This document shows positions 42,923-50,270 of a stretch of 56,863 nt of DNA, piece after piece. Position 1 is the first letter of the stretch; each line of letters opens with the position of its first letter. Below the pieces are notes generated by a model. The model made no database searches. It saw only the letters and a program-made list of their open reading frames with translations, and had not been told where the DNA came from. This stretch comes from an uncultured Flavobacteriales bacterium (GTDB lineage Bacteria; Bacteroidota; Bacteroidia; Flavobacteriales_E; Vicingaceae). The stretch lies in the NCBI GenBank assembly GCA_937901255.1, contig CALCHN010000075.1, positions 1-56,863 on the forward strand. Direction: 5' to 3'. A program made the position numbers and the translations under genes.

Positions 42923-42954
42923 TTAAAGAGCTGATTTTAAAATCAGCTCTTTAA
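42923..42954. terminator. Perfect palindrome between two secreted-protein units
   Basis: A 32-nt perfect palindrome centred at 42938/42939 (AGAGCTGATTTT paired with AAAATCAGCTCT) with short A and T flanks. It probably terminates the unit at 41241-42715. It also lies only 12 nt before the -7 box of the next gene, so an operator role is possible. Confidence 0.6.
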
Positions 42955-42965
42955 TTTTAAACACT

Positions 42966-42973
42966 TAAATTTG
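42966..42973 (+). promoter_or_regulatory. -7 box directly ahead of the lipoprotein gene
   Basis: TAAATTTG, a perfect TAnnTTTG, ends 4 nt before the ATG at 42978, suggesting an almost leaderless transcript. Confidence 0.4.
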
Positions 42974-42977
42974 GTTT

Positions 42978-43541
42978 ATGAAAAGTTATCCATTTACATT
43001 ATTGGTTATATTAATAGCTCTATTATTTTCAGGATGTTTTATTACAAATACTCCAGGGTTTTATAGTGGGTATAAAAAATTATCTGAACAAGAAAAAAAT
43101 ATAATAGAATTTACTAAAAATAAGCAATATAGTTTTGATGATACTGCTAAGATATATGCTATTACTGGAACTCAGCTTTCAGAATTACTAAAGAAAAATG
43201 ATAGTACAGTTGTTTATCTTTATGGACCTAATTGTTCTTCTAAAAACTGTATTTCTATTCCATATGCCAATAAATTATGTGAAGCAAAAGGTTATCAACT
43301 TATCGTAATTCTTGAGTATTATGATTTTGAAATATTTGCAGCTCAACACATCAATAATTTTAACTCCTTTGCTATCAATCATTATTATTACAAGACAGAT
43401 TATGTGCAAAAGTATGTTAGATTATTTAAAGCTGATTTATTAGGAAATTATAAATTGCCAAAAGAAGAAGCATATTATAGATTTTTAAAATTTAATAATG
43501 ATAAACTTGTTAATGCAGTGTATAGTCTTGAAGAATTATAA
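42978..43541 (+). CDS. Lipoprotein with a CxxxxC thioredoxin-like motif
   Basis: 187 residues. Lipoprotein signal with lipid Cys20 (LLFSGC). Residues about 70-130 read STVVYLYGPNCSSKNCISIPYANKLCEAKGYQLIVIL, like a thioredoxin-fold strand-helix-strand with Cys86 and Cys91 spaced by four. This spacing is unlike CxxC of redox enzymes, so redox activity is uncertain. No known family. Confidence 0.6.
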   Translation: MKSYPFTLLVILIALLFSGCFITNTPGFYSGYKKLSEQEKNIIEFTKNKQYSFDDTAKIYAITGTQLSELLKKNDSTVVYLYGPNCSSKNCISIPYANKLCEAKGYQLIVILEYYDFEIFAAQHINNFNSFAINHYYYKTDYVQKYVRLFKADLLGNYKLPKEEAYYRFLKFNNDKLVNAVYSLEEL

Positions 43542-43578
43542 ACTTTCGTGAAGAAATCACGATAAAAGAAGTTTAAAA

Positions 43579-43637
43579 TTAAACATAAAAAATCCGTTTA
43601 CAGTTTCAATTCTGTTAAAGGATTCCAAAAATGTTTT
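43579..43637 (-). pseudogene. Displaced copy of the ATL gene 3' end
   Basis: Aligns to 44176-44234, which covers the last 12-13 codons of the alkyltransferase-like gene plus 19 nt beyond its stop, with two differences in the 55-nt core. The stop would be at 43598-43600. One change would be Glu to Lys, the others are silent or non-coding. It abuts the stop codon of the toxin gene. Confidence 0.9.
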
Positions 43638-43907
43638 TTAAGGAAATTTTTTATAAATATCGTTTCTTTTTGCAACAATGATTAACAGAATGTTATTCTC
43701 TTCAGTGAGTTCAAATCCTATTCGGTAATCTCCTAAACGATACCTGTAGTAGCTTTTAAAACCTTTTATCTTTTTTAGTTGCTTAATTTCTTGAAGGTTG
43801 TTGGCAGCTTTTAAGTTTTCAATAAATTTTAAGAGGGCTAGTTTAGTTTATTGGTCTTTTATTTTATCAAGGCTTTTGCTGAATGATTTATCAAAGAAAA
43901 CTTTCAT
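43638..43907 (-). pseudogene. RelE/ParE-type toxin gene broken by an internal stop
   Basis: An 89-codon frame with ATG at 43907. It encodes MKVFFDKSFSKSLDKIKDQ, then TAA at codon 20, then continues as a good RelE/ParE fold (LKKIKGFKSYYRYRLGDYRIGFEL, VAKRNDIYKKF). Toxins of this family cut ribosome-bound mRNA or poison gyrase. The ATG overlaps the antitoxin TGA by 4 nt (ATGA), the classic arrangement. The internal stop should inactivate it, although a sequencing error is possible. Confidence 0.8.
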
Positions 43908-44104
43908 TTTTCACTAAGCTTTTTTAGAATTTCTTCCTCTTCTACGAATGTGTTTGTTCTTGCTTCATCCATAAATTGACCAAGCTTCATATCCTCTATA
44001 TCAGAATTATCTATAATGGTCATTTTTACACCTAATTTCTTGGCTAATTCCATTAGTAACTTAATGGTTGACGCTGATTTGCCTTCTAATAAAATTGTTG
44101 CCAT
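43904..44104 (-). CDS. Antitoxin of a type II toxin-antitoxin pair
   Basis: 66 residues: a short N-terminal beta-alpha part (MATILLEGKSASTIKLLMELAKKLGVKMTII) and an acidic C-terminal helix (EEEEILKKLSEK) fit an antitoxin that wraps a toxin. It is intact and overlaps the broken toxin by 4 nt. With the toxin it lies between two copies of the ATL 3' end. It may remain only as a relic or repress a related system elsewhere. Confidence 0.75.
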   Translation of the reverse strand: MATILLEGKSASTIKLLMELAKKLGVKMTIIDNSDIEDMKLGQFMDEARTNTFVEEEEILKKLSEK

Positions 44105-44194
44105 AATGCTTATTTTAAGTATAACAAATTTAAGAAATTAAAATGTTATAAATGAAAAACAGGATACTTTTGCTTTTAAACATAAAAAATCCGT

Positions 44195-44536
44195 TTACAA
44201 TTCCAATTCTGTTAAAGGATTCCAAAAATGCTTTTCAAAGTTGATAATTTGGTTGTTTTCGATTTTTACTCCTTCTTTTTCGAGTAATTCTTGCATGAGA
44301 AAAGGCGTTTCAAAATGATGTCTGCCCGTTAGTTGTCCGTTTCTATTTACTACTCTGTGTGCAGGAACTTTTTCTTTTTGCTGGTGAGCATTGTTCATTG
44401 CCCAACCCACCATTCTTGCTCCAGATTTTGTTCCTAAATAATTAGCAATAGCTCCATAAGAAGTAACTCTTCCTTCGGGAATTTCTCTGGCAACAGCAAA
44501 GACCATTTCAAAAAAATCAGTTGTTTTAGTAGTCAT
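44195..44536 (-). CDS. Alkyltransferase-like protein (MGMT fold, no active Cys)
   Basis: The ATG at 44536 (113 residues) is chosen over an upstream GTG at 44554. It has the MGMT DNA-binding domain: EIPEGRVTSYGAIANYLG and RMVGWAMNN. The reactive Cys of PCHR is replaced by Ala59 in PAHRVV, so it cannot remove alkyl groups itself. Such ATL proteins mark alkylated guanine for excision repair. Its last codons are duplicated 0.6 kb to the left, on the far side of the toxin-antitoxin pair. Confidence 0.88.
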   Translation of the reverse strand: MTTKTTDFFEMVFAVAREIPEGRVTSYGAIANYLGTKSGARMVGWAMNNAHQQKEKVPAHRVVNRNGQLTGRHHFETPFLMQELLEKEGVKIENNQIINFEKHFWNPLTELEL

Positions 44537-44582
44537 TTTTAGTTTTTTAATCACATAGATATTAATTTTTTTCTATGTGGTT

Positions 44583-44912
44583 TCATTTATATAGTTTAGG
44601 ATTATTTTGATGTCTATCTTTATCACGTTGGGTTTTCTTTTCCAAATTTTTCTTTAATGCTTTGGTTAAATCTACTCCCGTTTGGTTGGCAATGCAAATA
44701 AGCACAAATAGCACGTCAGCCAGTTCATCATCTAGCGATTTTTCTTTATCAGAAGCTTTCTCAGATTGCTCGCCATACCTACGAGCAATAATTCGGGCAA
44801 CTTCACCTACTTCTTCGGTAAGCATAGCCATATTGGTAAGTTCATTAAAATAACGAACACCTACTTTTTTAATCCAATTATCTACTTCTTGTTGAGCTTC
44901 TTCTAAAGTCAT
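44583..44912 (-). CDS. MazG-like nucleotide pyrophosphohydrolase
   Basis: 109 residues, a single MazG-type helical domain. The metal-binding EEVGEVARII (about 28-37) and DELADVLFVLICIANQTG (about 60-77) match the EExxE...ExxD pattern. It hydrolyses a nucleoside triphosphate, often dCTP or damaged dNTPs. It lies next to the ATL gene on the same strand, 46 nt apart. Confidence 0.85.
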   Translation of the reverse strand: MTLEEAQQEVDNWIKKVGVRYFNELTNMAMLTEEVGEVARIIARRYGEQSEKASDKEKSLDDELADVLFVLICIANQTGVDLTKALKKNLEKKTQRDKDRHQNNPKLYK

Positions 44913-44987
44913 TTTTTTTGATTTTTGCTTGGTTTTTAACTCCCAAATTAATTATTATTTTTACACCTACAAAAAAATAAAAATAGT

Positions 44988-46160
44988 ATGGCAACAATTT
45001 TAATCATTGATGATGAGAAATCAATAAGAAATACCTTAAAAGATATTTTAGAATACGAAAAATATGTTATTGATGAAGCAGAAGATGGAGAAAGTGGATT
45101 GGCAAAAATAAAAGCCAATAAGTATGATTTAGTGATGTGTGATATTAAAATGCCAAAGATGGATGGCTTGGATGTATTGAAACAAACCATTGCTGTTGGC
45201 ATAGAAACGCCTATGGTAATGATTTCTGGTCATGGAACTATTGAAACGGCTGTTGAAGCGATTAAAAATGGAGCATACGATTTTATTTCTAAACCATTTG
45301 ATTTAAATCGCTTGTTGATTACGGTTAGAAATGCCATAGATAAAAAAGAGTTGGTGCAAGAAACAAGAAAGCTTCAAAAGAAGGTGGGAGGTAAAGGGAA
45401 AACACAAATTATTGGTGAATCGGAAGCTATTTTGAAAGTGAAAGAAATGATAGATAAAGTAGCCGTAAGTGATGCTCGTGTATTAATTACAGGAGGCAAT
45501 GGAACTGGGAAAGAATTAGTAGCTCGTAGTTTGCACGAAAAATCTGAAAGAAGTAAAGCGCCATTTGTTGAGGTAAATTGTGCTGCCATTCCATCAGAAC
45601 TGATTGAAAGTGAGTTGTTCGGACATGAAAAAGGAGCTTTTACATCAGCTATAAAACAACGTAAAGGTTGTTTCGAGCAAGCCGAAGGCGGCACCTTATT
45701 TTTAGATGAAATTGGCGATATGAGTTTGTCTGCACAAGCAAAAGTATTGCGTGCTTTGCAAGAGAGTAAAATTACAAGAGTAGGTGGAGAGAAAGAAATA
45801 AGCGTAAATGTGCGTGTATTGGCAGCTACCAATAAAGATTTAACGAAAGAAATTGCTGAAGGTAATTTTAGAGAAGATTTGTACCACCGATTGGGAGTAA
45901 TATTAATTCATGTACCTGACTTAAACGATAGAAAAGAAGACGTGCCATTGTTGGCAGATTATTTTTTAACACAGTTGTGCGAAGACCATGGAATAGCTAA
46001 AAAAGCTATTGATAGCAAAGCGTTAGAAAAATTAAAAGAATACGATTGGACTGGAAATATTAGAGAGCTAAGAAATGTAGTAGAAAGATTAATTATTTTA
46101 AGTGATAAAGTAATTACTGAAGATGATGTAAATATGTATGCTAATCCGGGGAAGAAGTAA
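44988..46160 (+). CDS. NtrC-like sigma-54 response regulator without a DNA-binding domain
   Basis: 390 residues. A receiver domain (1-120) has D8, D9 and the phospho-acceptor D52. A AAA+ domain (about 145-365) has Walker A G169-GNGTGKE, the sigma-54 contact loop written GAFTSA (216-221), and a GGTLFLDEIGDM Walker B. The protein ends at VNMYANPGKK without the usual C-terminal Fis-type HTH, so it may act without DNA binding of its own. No sensor kinase is adjacent. Confidence 0.9.
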   Translation: MATILIIDDEKSIRNTLKDILEYEKYVIDEAEDGESGLAKIKANKYDLVMCDIKMPKMDGLDVLKQTIAVGIETPMVMISGHGTIETAVEAIKNGAYDFISKPFDLNRLLITVRNAIDKKELVQETRKLQKKVGGKGKTQIIGESEAILKVKEMIDKVAVSDARVLITGGNGTGKELVARSLHEKSERSKAPFVEVNCAAIPSELIESELFGHEKGAFTSAIKQRKGCFEQAEGGTLFLDEIGDMSLSAQAKVLRALQESKITRVGGEKEISVNVRVLAATNKDLTKEIAEGNFREDLYHRLGVILIHVPDLNDRKEDVPLLADYFLTQLCEDHGIAKKAIDSKALEKLKEYDWTGNIRELRNVVERLIILSDKVITEDDVNMYANPGKK

Positions 46161-46278
46161 AGGTTTTGTATAATTGTTCAATATTGTGCACTACAGCCAA
46201 CATAAAAATAAAAAATTGTTTGTTGTGACCAACAAAATCCCCTTGTGGTTGTTTGGTTTTTTGTATTGAAAATGAGTT

Positions 46279-46644
46279 TTACGCTTTATACATTTCTCTA
46301 ATAATTACTTTTTGTAATTCTCTTTTAATAATAAGATCAGCAATGATTTCAGCGGTATCGGCATGCAGGTTTTCTTTTAGTTTTTTATTGAGAAAATCTT
46401 CTTCAATATCTATGCGATACAAAAGCGAAAGTAATTTAGCATAATCATCGTTGAGCAATTCATCTACATACGGTAAAATTTGCTGAAAAAGCTCTAAATA
46501 AGGAGTTGCCGCTTTGCCTTCTATTACAATATTATAACTAAACCAATTAAAATCTTTTTGGATTTGTTCCACTACTTTACGTATTAAATCTTCTCGATTA
46601 AAATATATAGTAAGTTCGTTAAGTGTAGGAATTGGTTTAGACAT
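46279..46644 (-). CDS. Conserved protein of unknown function
   Basis: 121 residues, acidic and helical with no signal peptide. It includes LNELTIYFNREDLIRKVVEQIQKDFNWF and a C-terminal REMYKA. I do not recognise a family name. The helical layout (LLSLLYRIDIEEDFLNKKL) could bind a partner. It is 184 nt from the TlpA-like gene, separated from it by a minisatellite. Confidence 0.55.
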   Translation of the reverse strand: MSKPIPTLNELTIYFNREDLIRKVVEQIQKDFNWFSYNIVIEGKAATPYLELFQQILPYVDELLNDDYAKLLSLLYRIDIEEDFLNKKLKENLHADTAEIIADLIIKRELQKVIIREMYKA

Positions 46645-46694
46645 TAGATATTGGAGATTAGATATTAGAGATTAAAAATTGTAAATAGGTTGTT

Positions 46695-46822
46695 TCCTTT
46701 CCCTCTCCCTTTCACATTCCCTTTCACATTCCCTCTCCCTTTCACATTCCCTTTCACATTCCCTTTCACATTCCCTTTCACTTTCCCTCTCCCTTTCAAC
46801 ATTCCCTCTCCCTTTCAACATA
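46695..46822. repeat. Pyrimidine-rich minisatellite
   Basis: Tandem array of 6-nt blocks: CCCTTT and CACATT alternate, with CCCTCT-CCCTTT inserted several times and CAACATT variants at the right end. About 20 blocks. It lies in the 184-nt spacer after the TlpA-like gene and carries no CRISPR-type spacers. Confidence 0.85.
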
Positions 46823-46828
46823 ATAAGT

Positions 46829-47983
46829 TTAAGAATTGGCAAAAATTTCGTTTAGTTTGTTATGAAGTTCTTCTCCTCTAAGGTTTTTAGCAATAATTTT
46901 ACCATCTCTATCTAATAAAACGGCAAATGGAATTCCGCTAATGTTGTACAAAGGAACAACAGAAGAACTCCATCCTTGAAGGTCGCTAACATGGTTTTTC
47001 CAAATTAAGTTGTCTTTTTCTATAGCATTTATCCAATCTTGTTTAGCATTAGGTTGTTGCTGCATTCCATCAAGCGAAACGCTAAACACTTCAAATCCTT
47101 GTTTGTTGAATTTTTTGTAAGCCTCTACCACATTTGGATTTTCAATTCTACAAGGCTTGCACCATGAAGCCCAAAAATCAACCAACACTACTTTACCTTT
47201 TAAAGAGGATAATGAAATTGGGTTACCATTTACATCATTCAAAGTAATATCTGGAGCTTCGGAGCCAGGAGCTAAAACACTCATTTTTCTTACTTTTTCA
47301 TTAAAGTTTTCAGTATAAATTGAGTTAGGCATTTCTTTTTGAAGGGCATCATTTACTTTTTTATAAAGCTCAAAATTTTCTTCTGCATCCATCATTTGTA
47401 CAGCAGCTAAACTTACCAATGAACCAGGGTTTTCATTAATAATACTTTTAAAGTAGTTATTCATTTTAGCAATAGCAGTATGCGAAGCAATTTGCATTTC
47501 AATAAATAATTGTTGGTCGGACGGATTTTGTTGATACAATCTGCCTAACGAATCTTGAGTTTGAGCATTTTCTTGGTAAGCCAAATTGAATTGTCTTAAT
47601 TTTTCTGAATCTTCCGAACCTTCTATTTGATAAGTTCCCATTAGGTTAGCACCATCTGCTTTTAAAACAGGAGTTTCACCTTTGTTTAAGATAAGGTTTA
47701 CAAAATTCTGATTGTTAATTCTAACCCTGTAATAACCAACTTCTTCAATAGAGTTTGTAAATGCAAAATTTCCGTCTTTGTCAACGGTAGCAGTGTCTTT
47801 AGGGACTAAATTAGTGGGGGTTAGGTAATCTAAATAAACAGAAGTTCCAAAAGGAGTATTGATTAAATTACCTGTTATGGTTGGTGTTTTATTAGCATCT
47901 GTAGTTGGTTGTGTGCCATCTCCACAAGCAAAAAATGTGAAAATTAGCAAGTTGATTAGAAAAATGTTTTTTAAAGTTTTCAT
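46829..47983 (-). CDS. TlpA-like thiol-disulfide protein with DUF4369 domain
   Basis: 384 residues. Lipoprotein signal with Cys20 (FTFFACGDG). A beta-rich DUF4369 domain (about 30-135) precedes a thioredoxin-like domain (about 245-384) with W274-C275-K-P-C278. It probably reduces or isomerises disulfides in the periplasm, membrane anchored by the lipid. It is 5 nt after gatB and probably shares its transcript, although the functional link is not evident. Confidence 0.85.
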   Translation of the reverse strand: MKTLKNIFLINLLIFTFFACGDGTQPTTDANKTPTITGNLINTPFGTSVYLDYLTPTNLVPKDTATVDKDGNFAFTNSIEEVGYYRVRINNQNFVNLILNKGETPVLKADGANLMGTYQIEGSEDSEKLRQFNLAYQENAQTQDSLGRLYQQNPSDQQLFIEMQIASHTAIAKMNNYFKSIINENPGSLVSLAAVQMMDAEENFELYKKVNDALQKEMPNSIYTENFNEKVRKMSVLAPGSEAPDITLNDVNGNPISLSSLKGKVVLVDFWASWCKPCRIENPNVVEAYKKFNKQGFEVFSVSLDGMQQQPNAKQDWINAIEKDNLIWKNHVSDLQGWSSSVVPLYNISGIPFAVLLDRDGKIIAKNLRGEELHNKLNEIFANS

Positions 47984-47988
47984 AAGTA

Positions 47989-49437
47989 TTATTTTAGTTT
48001 TTCTCTTAATAAAATATTTGCTTTTTTAGGGTCGGCTTTACCTTTGGATGTTTTCATTAATTGTCCCATAAGAAAACCAATAAGTTGTTGTTCGCCATTT
48101 CTAAAACGTTCAATTTCTTTAGGATTATTTTCAATTACCTGCTCAATGTAAGATGAAAGTTCATCATCATTACTTTCCTGAATAAGGTTGTTTTGTTCGG
48201 CAATAGCGAGTGGTTCTAACTCAGGTTGCTTTACCATTATGGGAAAAATGTTTTGAGAAGCAACAGTGTTACTTACTTTTCCTTCGTCAATTAGTTGAAT
48301 TAAAGCAGCAATTCTTTCTGGTTTAACAACAAAATTTTCTATGGTGATGCCATTTTCGTTGAGGTAAGATTTAATACTACCATTTAACCAGTTGGAAGCA
48401 GCTTTGTAATTTTTAGTATGTTGAGTTAATTCGTTGTAATAAGTGCCTAATGGTTTTGATTCGATGATAAGATTAGCATCATATTCCGATAAACCGAACT
48501 CTTTAGTATAAACCTTATAAAGTTCGTTAGGTAATGTTGGTAAAGTAGTTTTTACATCGTTAATATAGTTTTGAGAAACTATAACAGGTTGTAAATCTGG
48601 TTCTGGAAAATAACGATAATCATGAGCTTCTTCTTTGCTACGCATGGTAAAAGTAGTGCCATCAACAGCATTAAAACTTCTGGTTTCCATTTCTATTTTT
48701 CCACCATTTTCTAATACATCTATCTGACGGATAATTTCGTGTTCTATAGCTCTTTTTACATTACGGATGGAGTTCATGTTTTTGGTTTCCGTACGTTCAC
48801 CAAATTTTGAAGCACCTTTTAACATAACAGAAACATTGGCATCGCAACGTAAGCTACCTTCTTCCATGTTACCATCACAAATTTCGAGGTAACGCAACAA
48901 TTTTCTAACTTGAGTAACATATTCATAAGCTTCGTCAGCCGAACTAATTTGTGGTTCAGAAACAATCTCTACTAATGGAACTCCGGCTCTGTTTAAATCT
49001 ACTAAAGTATTAAAAGGGTCTTGGTCGTGAATGCTTTTTCCGGCATCTTCTTCCATGTGTATTCGGGTAATTTCAATTTTTTTCTCTTTAGCTGTATTTG
49101 GGAAAAGAGTGATAAATCCTCCAGTGCAAATAGGTGTTTTATCTTGAGTAATTTGGTAGCCTTTAGGTAAATCGGCATAAAAATAATTCTTACGAGCAAA
49201 TTCGTTGTTTTCTCTAATAGTAGCACCAACAGCAAGTCCGAGTTTTACGGCAAATTCAATATTTTTTTCGTTTAATACGGGTAAAGTTCCCGGATGTCCT
49301 AAAGTTACAGGGCTAATATTGGTATTAGGTAAGTCTCCAAAAGTAGCTGAATCTGAAGCGTAGGCTTTACTTTTAGTAGAAAGCTGGGCATGTATTTCTA
49401 GTCCTATTACGGCTTGATATTTATCGTAAACACTCAT
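47989..49437 (-). CDS. gatB: Aspartyl/glutamyl-tRNA amidotransferase subunit B
   Basis: 482 residues, normal length. Acts with GatA and GatC to amidate Glu-tRNA-Gln or Asp-tRNA-Asn. Typical motifs are VIGLEIHAQLSTKSKAYASD at the start, GHPGTLPVLN and the DYRYFPEPDLQPV stretch. The C-terminal GatB/Yqey domain is complete. GatA and GatC are outside the window. Confidence 0.97.
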   Translation of the reverse strand: MSVYDKYQAVIGLEIHAQLSTKSKAYASDSATFGDLPNTNISPVTLGHPGTLPVLNEKNIEFAVKLGLAVGATIRENNEFARKNYFYADLPKGYQITQDKTPICTGGFITLFPNTAKEKKIEITRIHMEEDAGKSIHDQDPFNTLVDLNRAGVPLVEIVSEPQISSADEAYEYVTQVRKLLRYLEICDGNMEEGSLRCDANVSVMLKGASKFGERTETKNMNSIRNVKRAIEHEIIRQIDVLENGGKIEMETRSFNAVDGTTFTMRSKEEAHDYRYFPEPDLQPVIVSQNYINDVKTTLPTLPNELYKVYTKEFGLSEYDANLIIESKPLGTYYNELTQHTKNYKAASNWLNGSIKSYLNENGITIENFVVKPERIAALIQLIDEGKVSNTVASQNIFPIMVKQPELEPLAIAEQNNLIQESNDDELSSYIEQVIENNPKEIERFRNGEQQLIGFLMGQLMKTSKGKADPKKANILLREKLK

Positions 49438-49451
49438 GTTGAAGCCTTAAT

Positions 49452-50270
49452 TTAGTTATGTAATTTGGCAAGTAATTCTTTAATAATAAGTGTCATTTTA
49501 GGCTCAGCTGCTTTAGCAACTTGCTGCACTTCTTCATGACTAATTTCAATAATTTTTCCATCAACACCTAAATCGGTAATAATAGAAAGTGCCATACAAG
49601 GAATATCCATGTGACGAGCAACAATAACTTCTGGAACAGTGCTCATTCCAACTGTGTCGGCACCAATAATTTGTATAAATTTATATTCGGCAGGCGTTTC
49701 AAATGTTGGTCCAGAAAGAGCAGCATAAACACCTTCTTGTAGTTTAATATTATTGTCTTTGGCAATTTGTTTTACTGCGGCAATTAGGTTTTTAGCGTAA
49801 GGTTCACTCATATCGGGAAAACGAGGGCCGAGTTCACTAATGTTTTTACCTCTAAGCGGGTTGTCGGGTAATAAATTAATATGGTCGGTAATTAACATAA
49901 TATCACCCACTTCAAAATTAGCATTTACACCACCGCTGGCATTGCTTAAAAATAGCTGTTCAATTCCTAAAGCTTTCATAACCCTTATCGGGAAAGTACA
50001 TTCTTGTAAAGAGTAACCTTCATAATAATGAAAACGTCCTTGCATAGCAACAACGGGGATACCGTTTAGTGTTCCAAAAAGTAATTTCCCTGAATGACCT
50101 TCTACTGTAGAAACAGGAAAGTTTGGAATTTCTTCGTAAGGAATAGCGGTTTCAATATCAATTTCTGTTGAAAGGTTTCCTAAACCTGTTCCTAAAACAA
50201 TACCTGCTTTAGGTTTTAATTGTGTTTTAGAAGCTAAAAAAGTTTTAGTTTGTTGTATTTTTTCTAACAT
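49452..50270 (-). CDS. Purine-nucleoside phosphorylase
   Basis: 272 residues, the trimeric PNP-I type that splits inosine and guanosine with phosphate. It has LGTGLGNLSTEI, MQGRFHYYEGYS, SNASGGVN and VGMSTVPEVIVA. Its first codons overlap the end of lpxK by 26 nt (50245-50270), and gatB starts 14 nt after its stop, so the three form one transcript. The overlapping lpxK-PNP arrangement implies translational coupling. Confidence 0.94.
   Translation of the reverse strand: MLEKIQQTKTFLASKTQLKPKAGIVLGTGLGNLSTEIDIETAIPYEEIPNFPVSTVEGHSGKLLFGTLNGIPVVAMQGRFHYYEGYSLQECTFPIRVMKALGIEQLFLSNASGGVNANFEVGDIMLITDHINLLPDNPLRGKNISELGPRFPDMSEPYAKNLIAAVKQIAKDNNIKLQEGVYAALSGPTFETPAEYKFIQIIGADTVGMSTVPEVIVARHMDIPCMALSIITDLGVDGKIIEISHEEVQQVAKAAEPKMTLIIKELLAKLHN

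Noticed and set aside
43848..43850. Readthrough or recoding at the internal TAA of the toxin gene
   Set aside because: TAA is not the codon used for selenocysteine or pyrrolysine, and no slippery sequence or structure was seen. A decayed gene is simpler.
46226..46262. Terminator after the NtrC-like gene
   Set aside because: ACCAACA pairs only imperfectly with the segment before the T-run, so the hairpin is too weak to list.
46695..46822. Possible CRISPR array
   Set aside because: The units are 6-12 nt blocks without unique spacers of 30 nt or so, and there are no cas genes nearby. It is a minisatellite.
46690..46881. A plus-strand reading frame rich in Pro and Phe
   Set aside because: It is produced by the pyrimidine-rich tandem repeat and has no family features.
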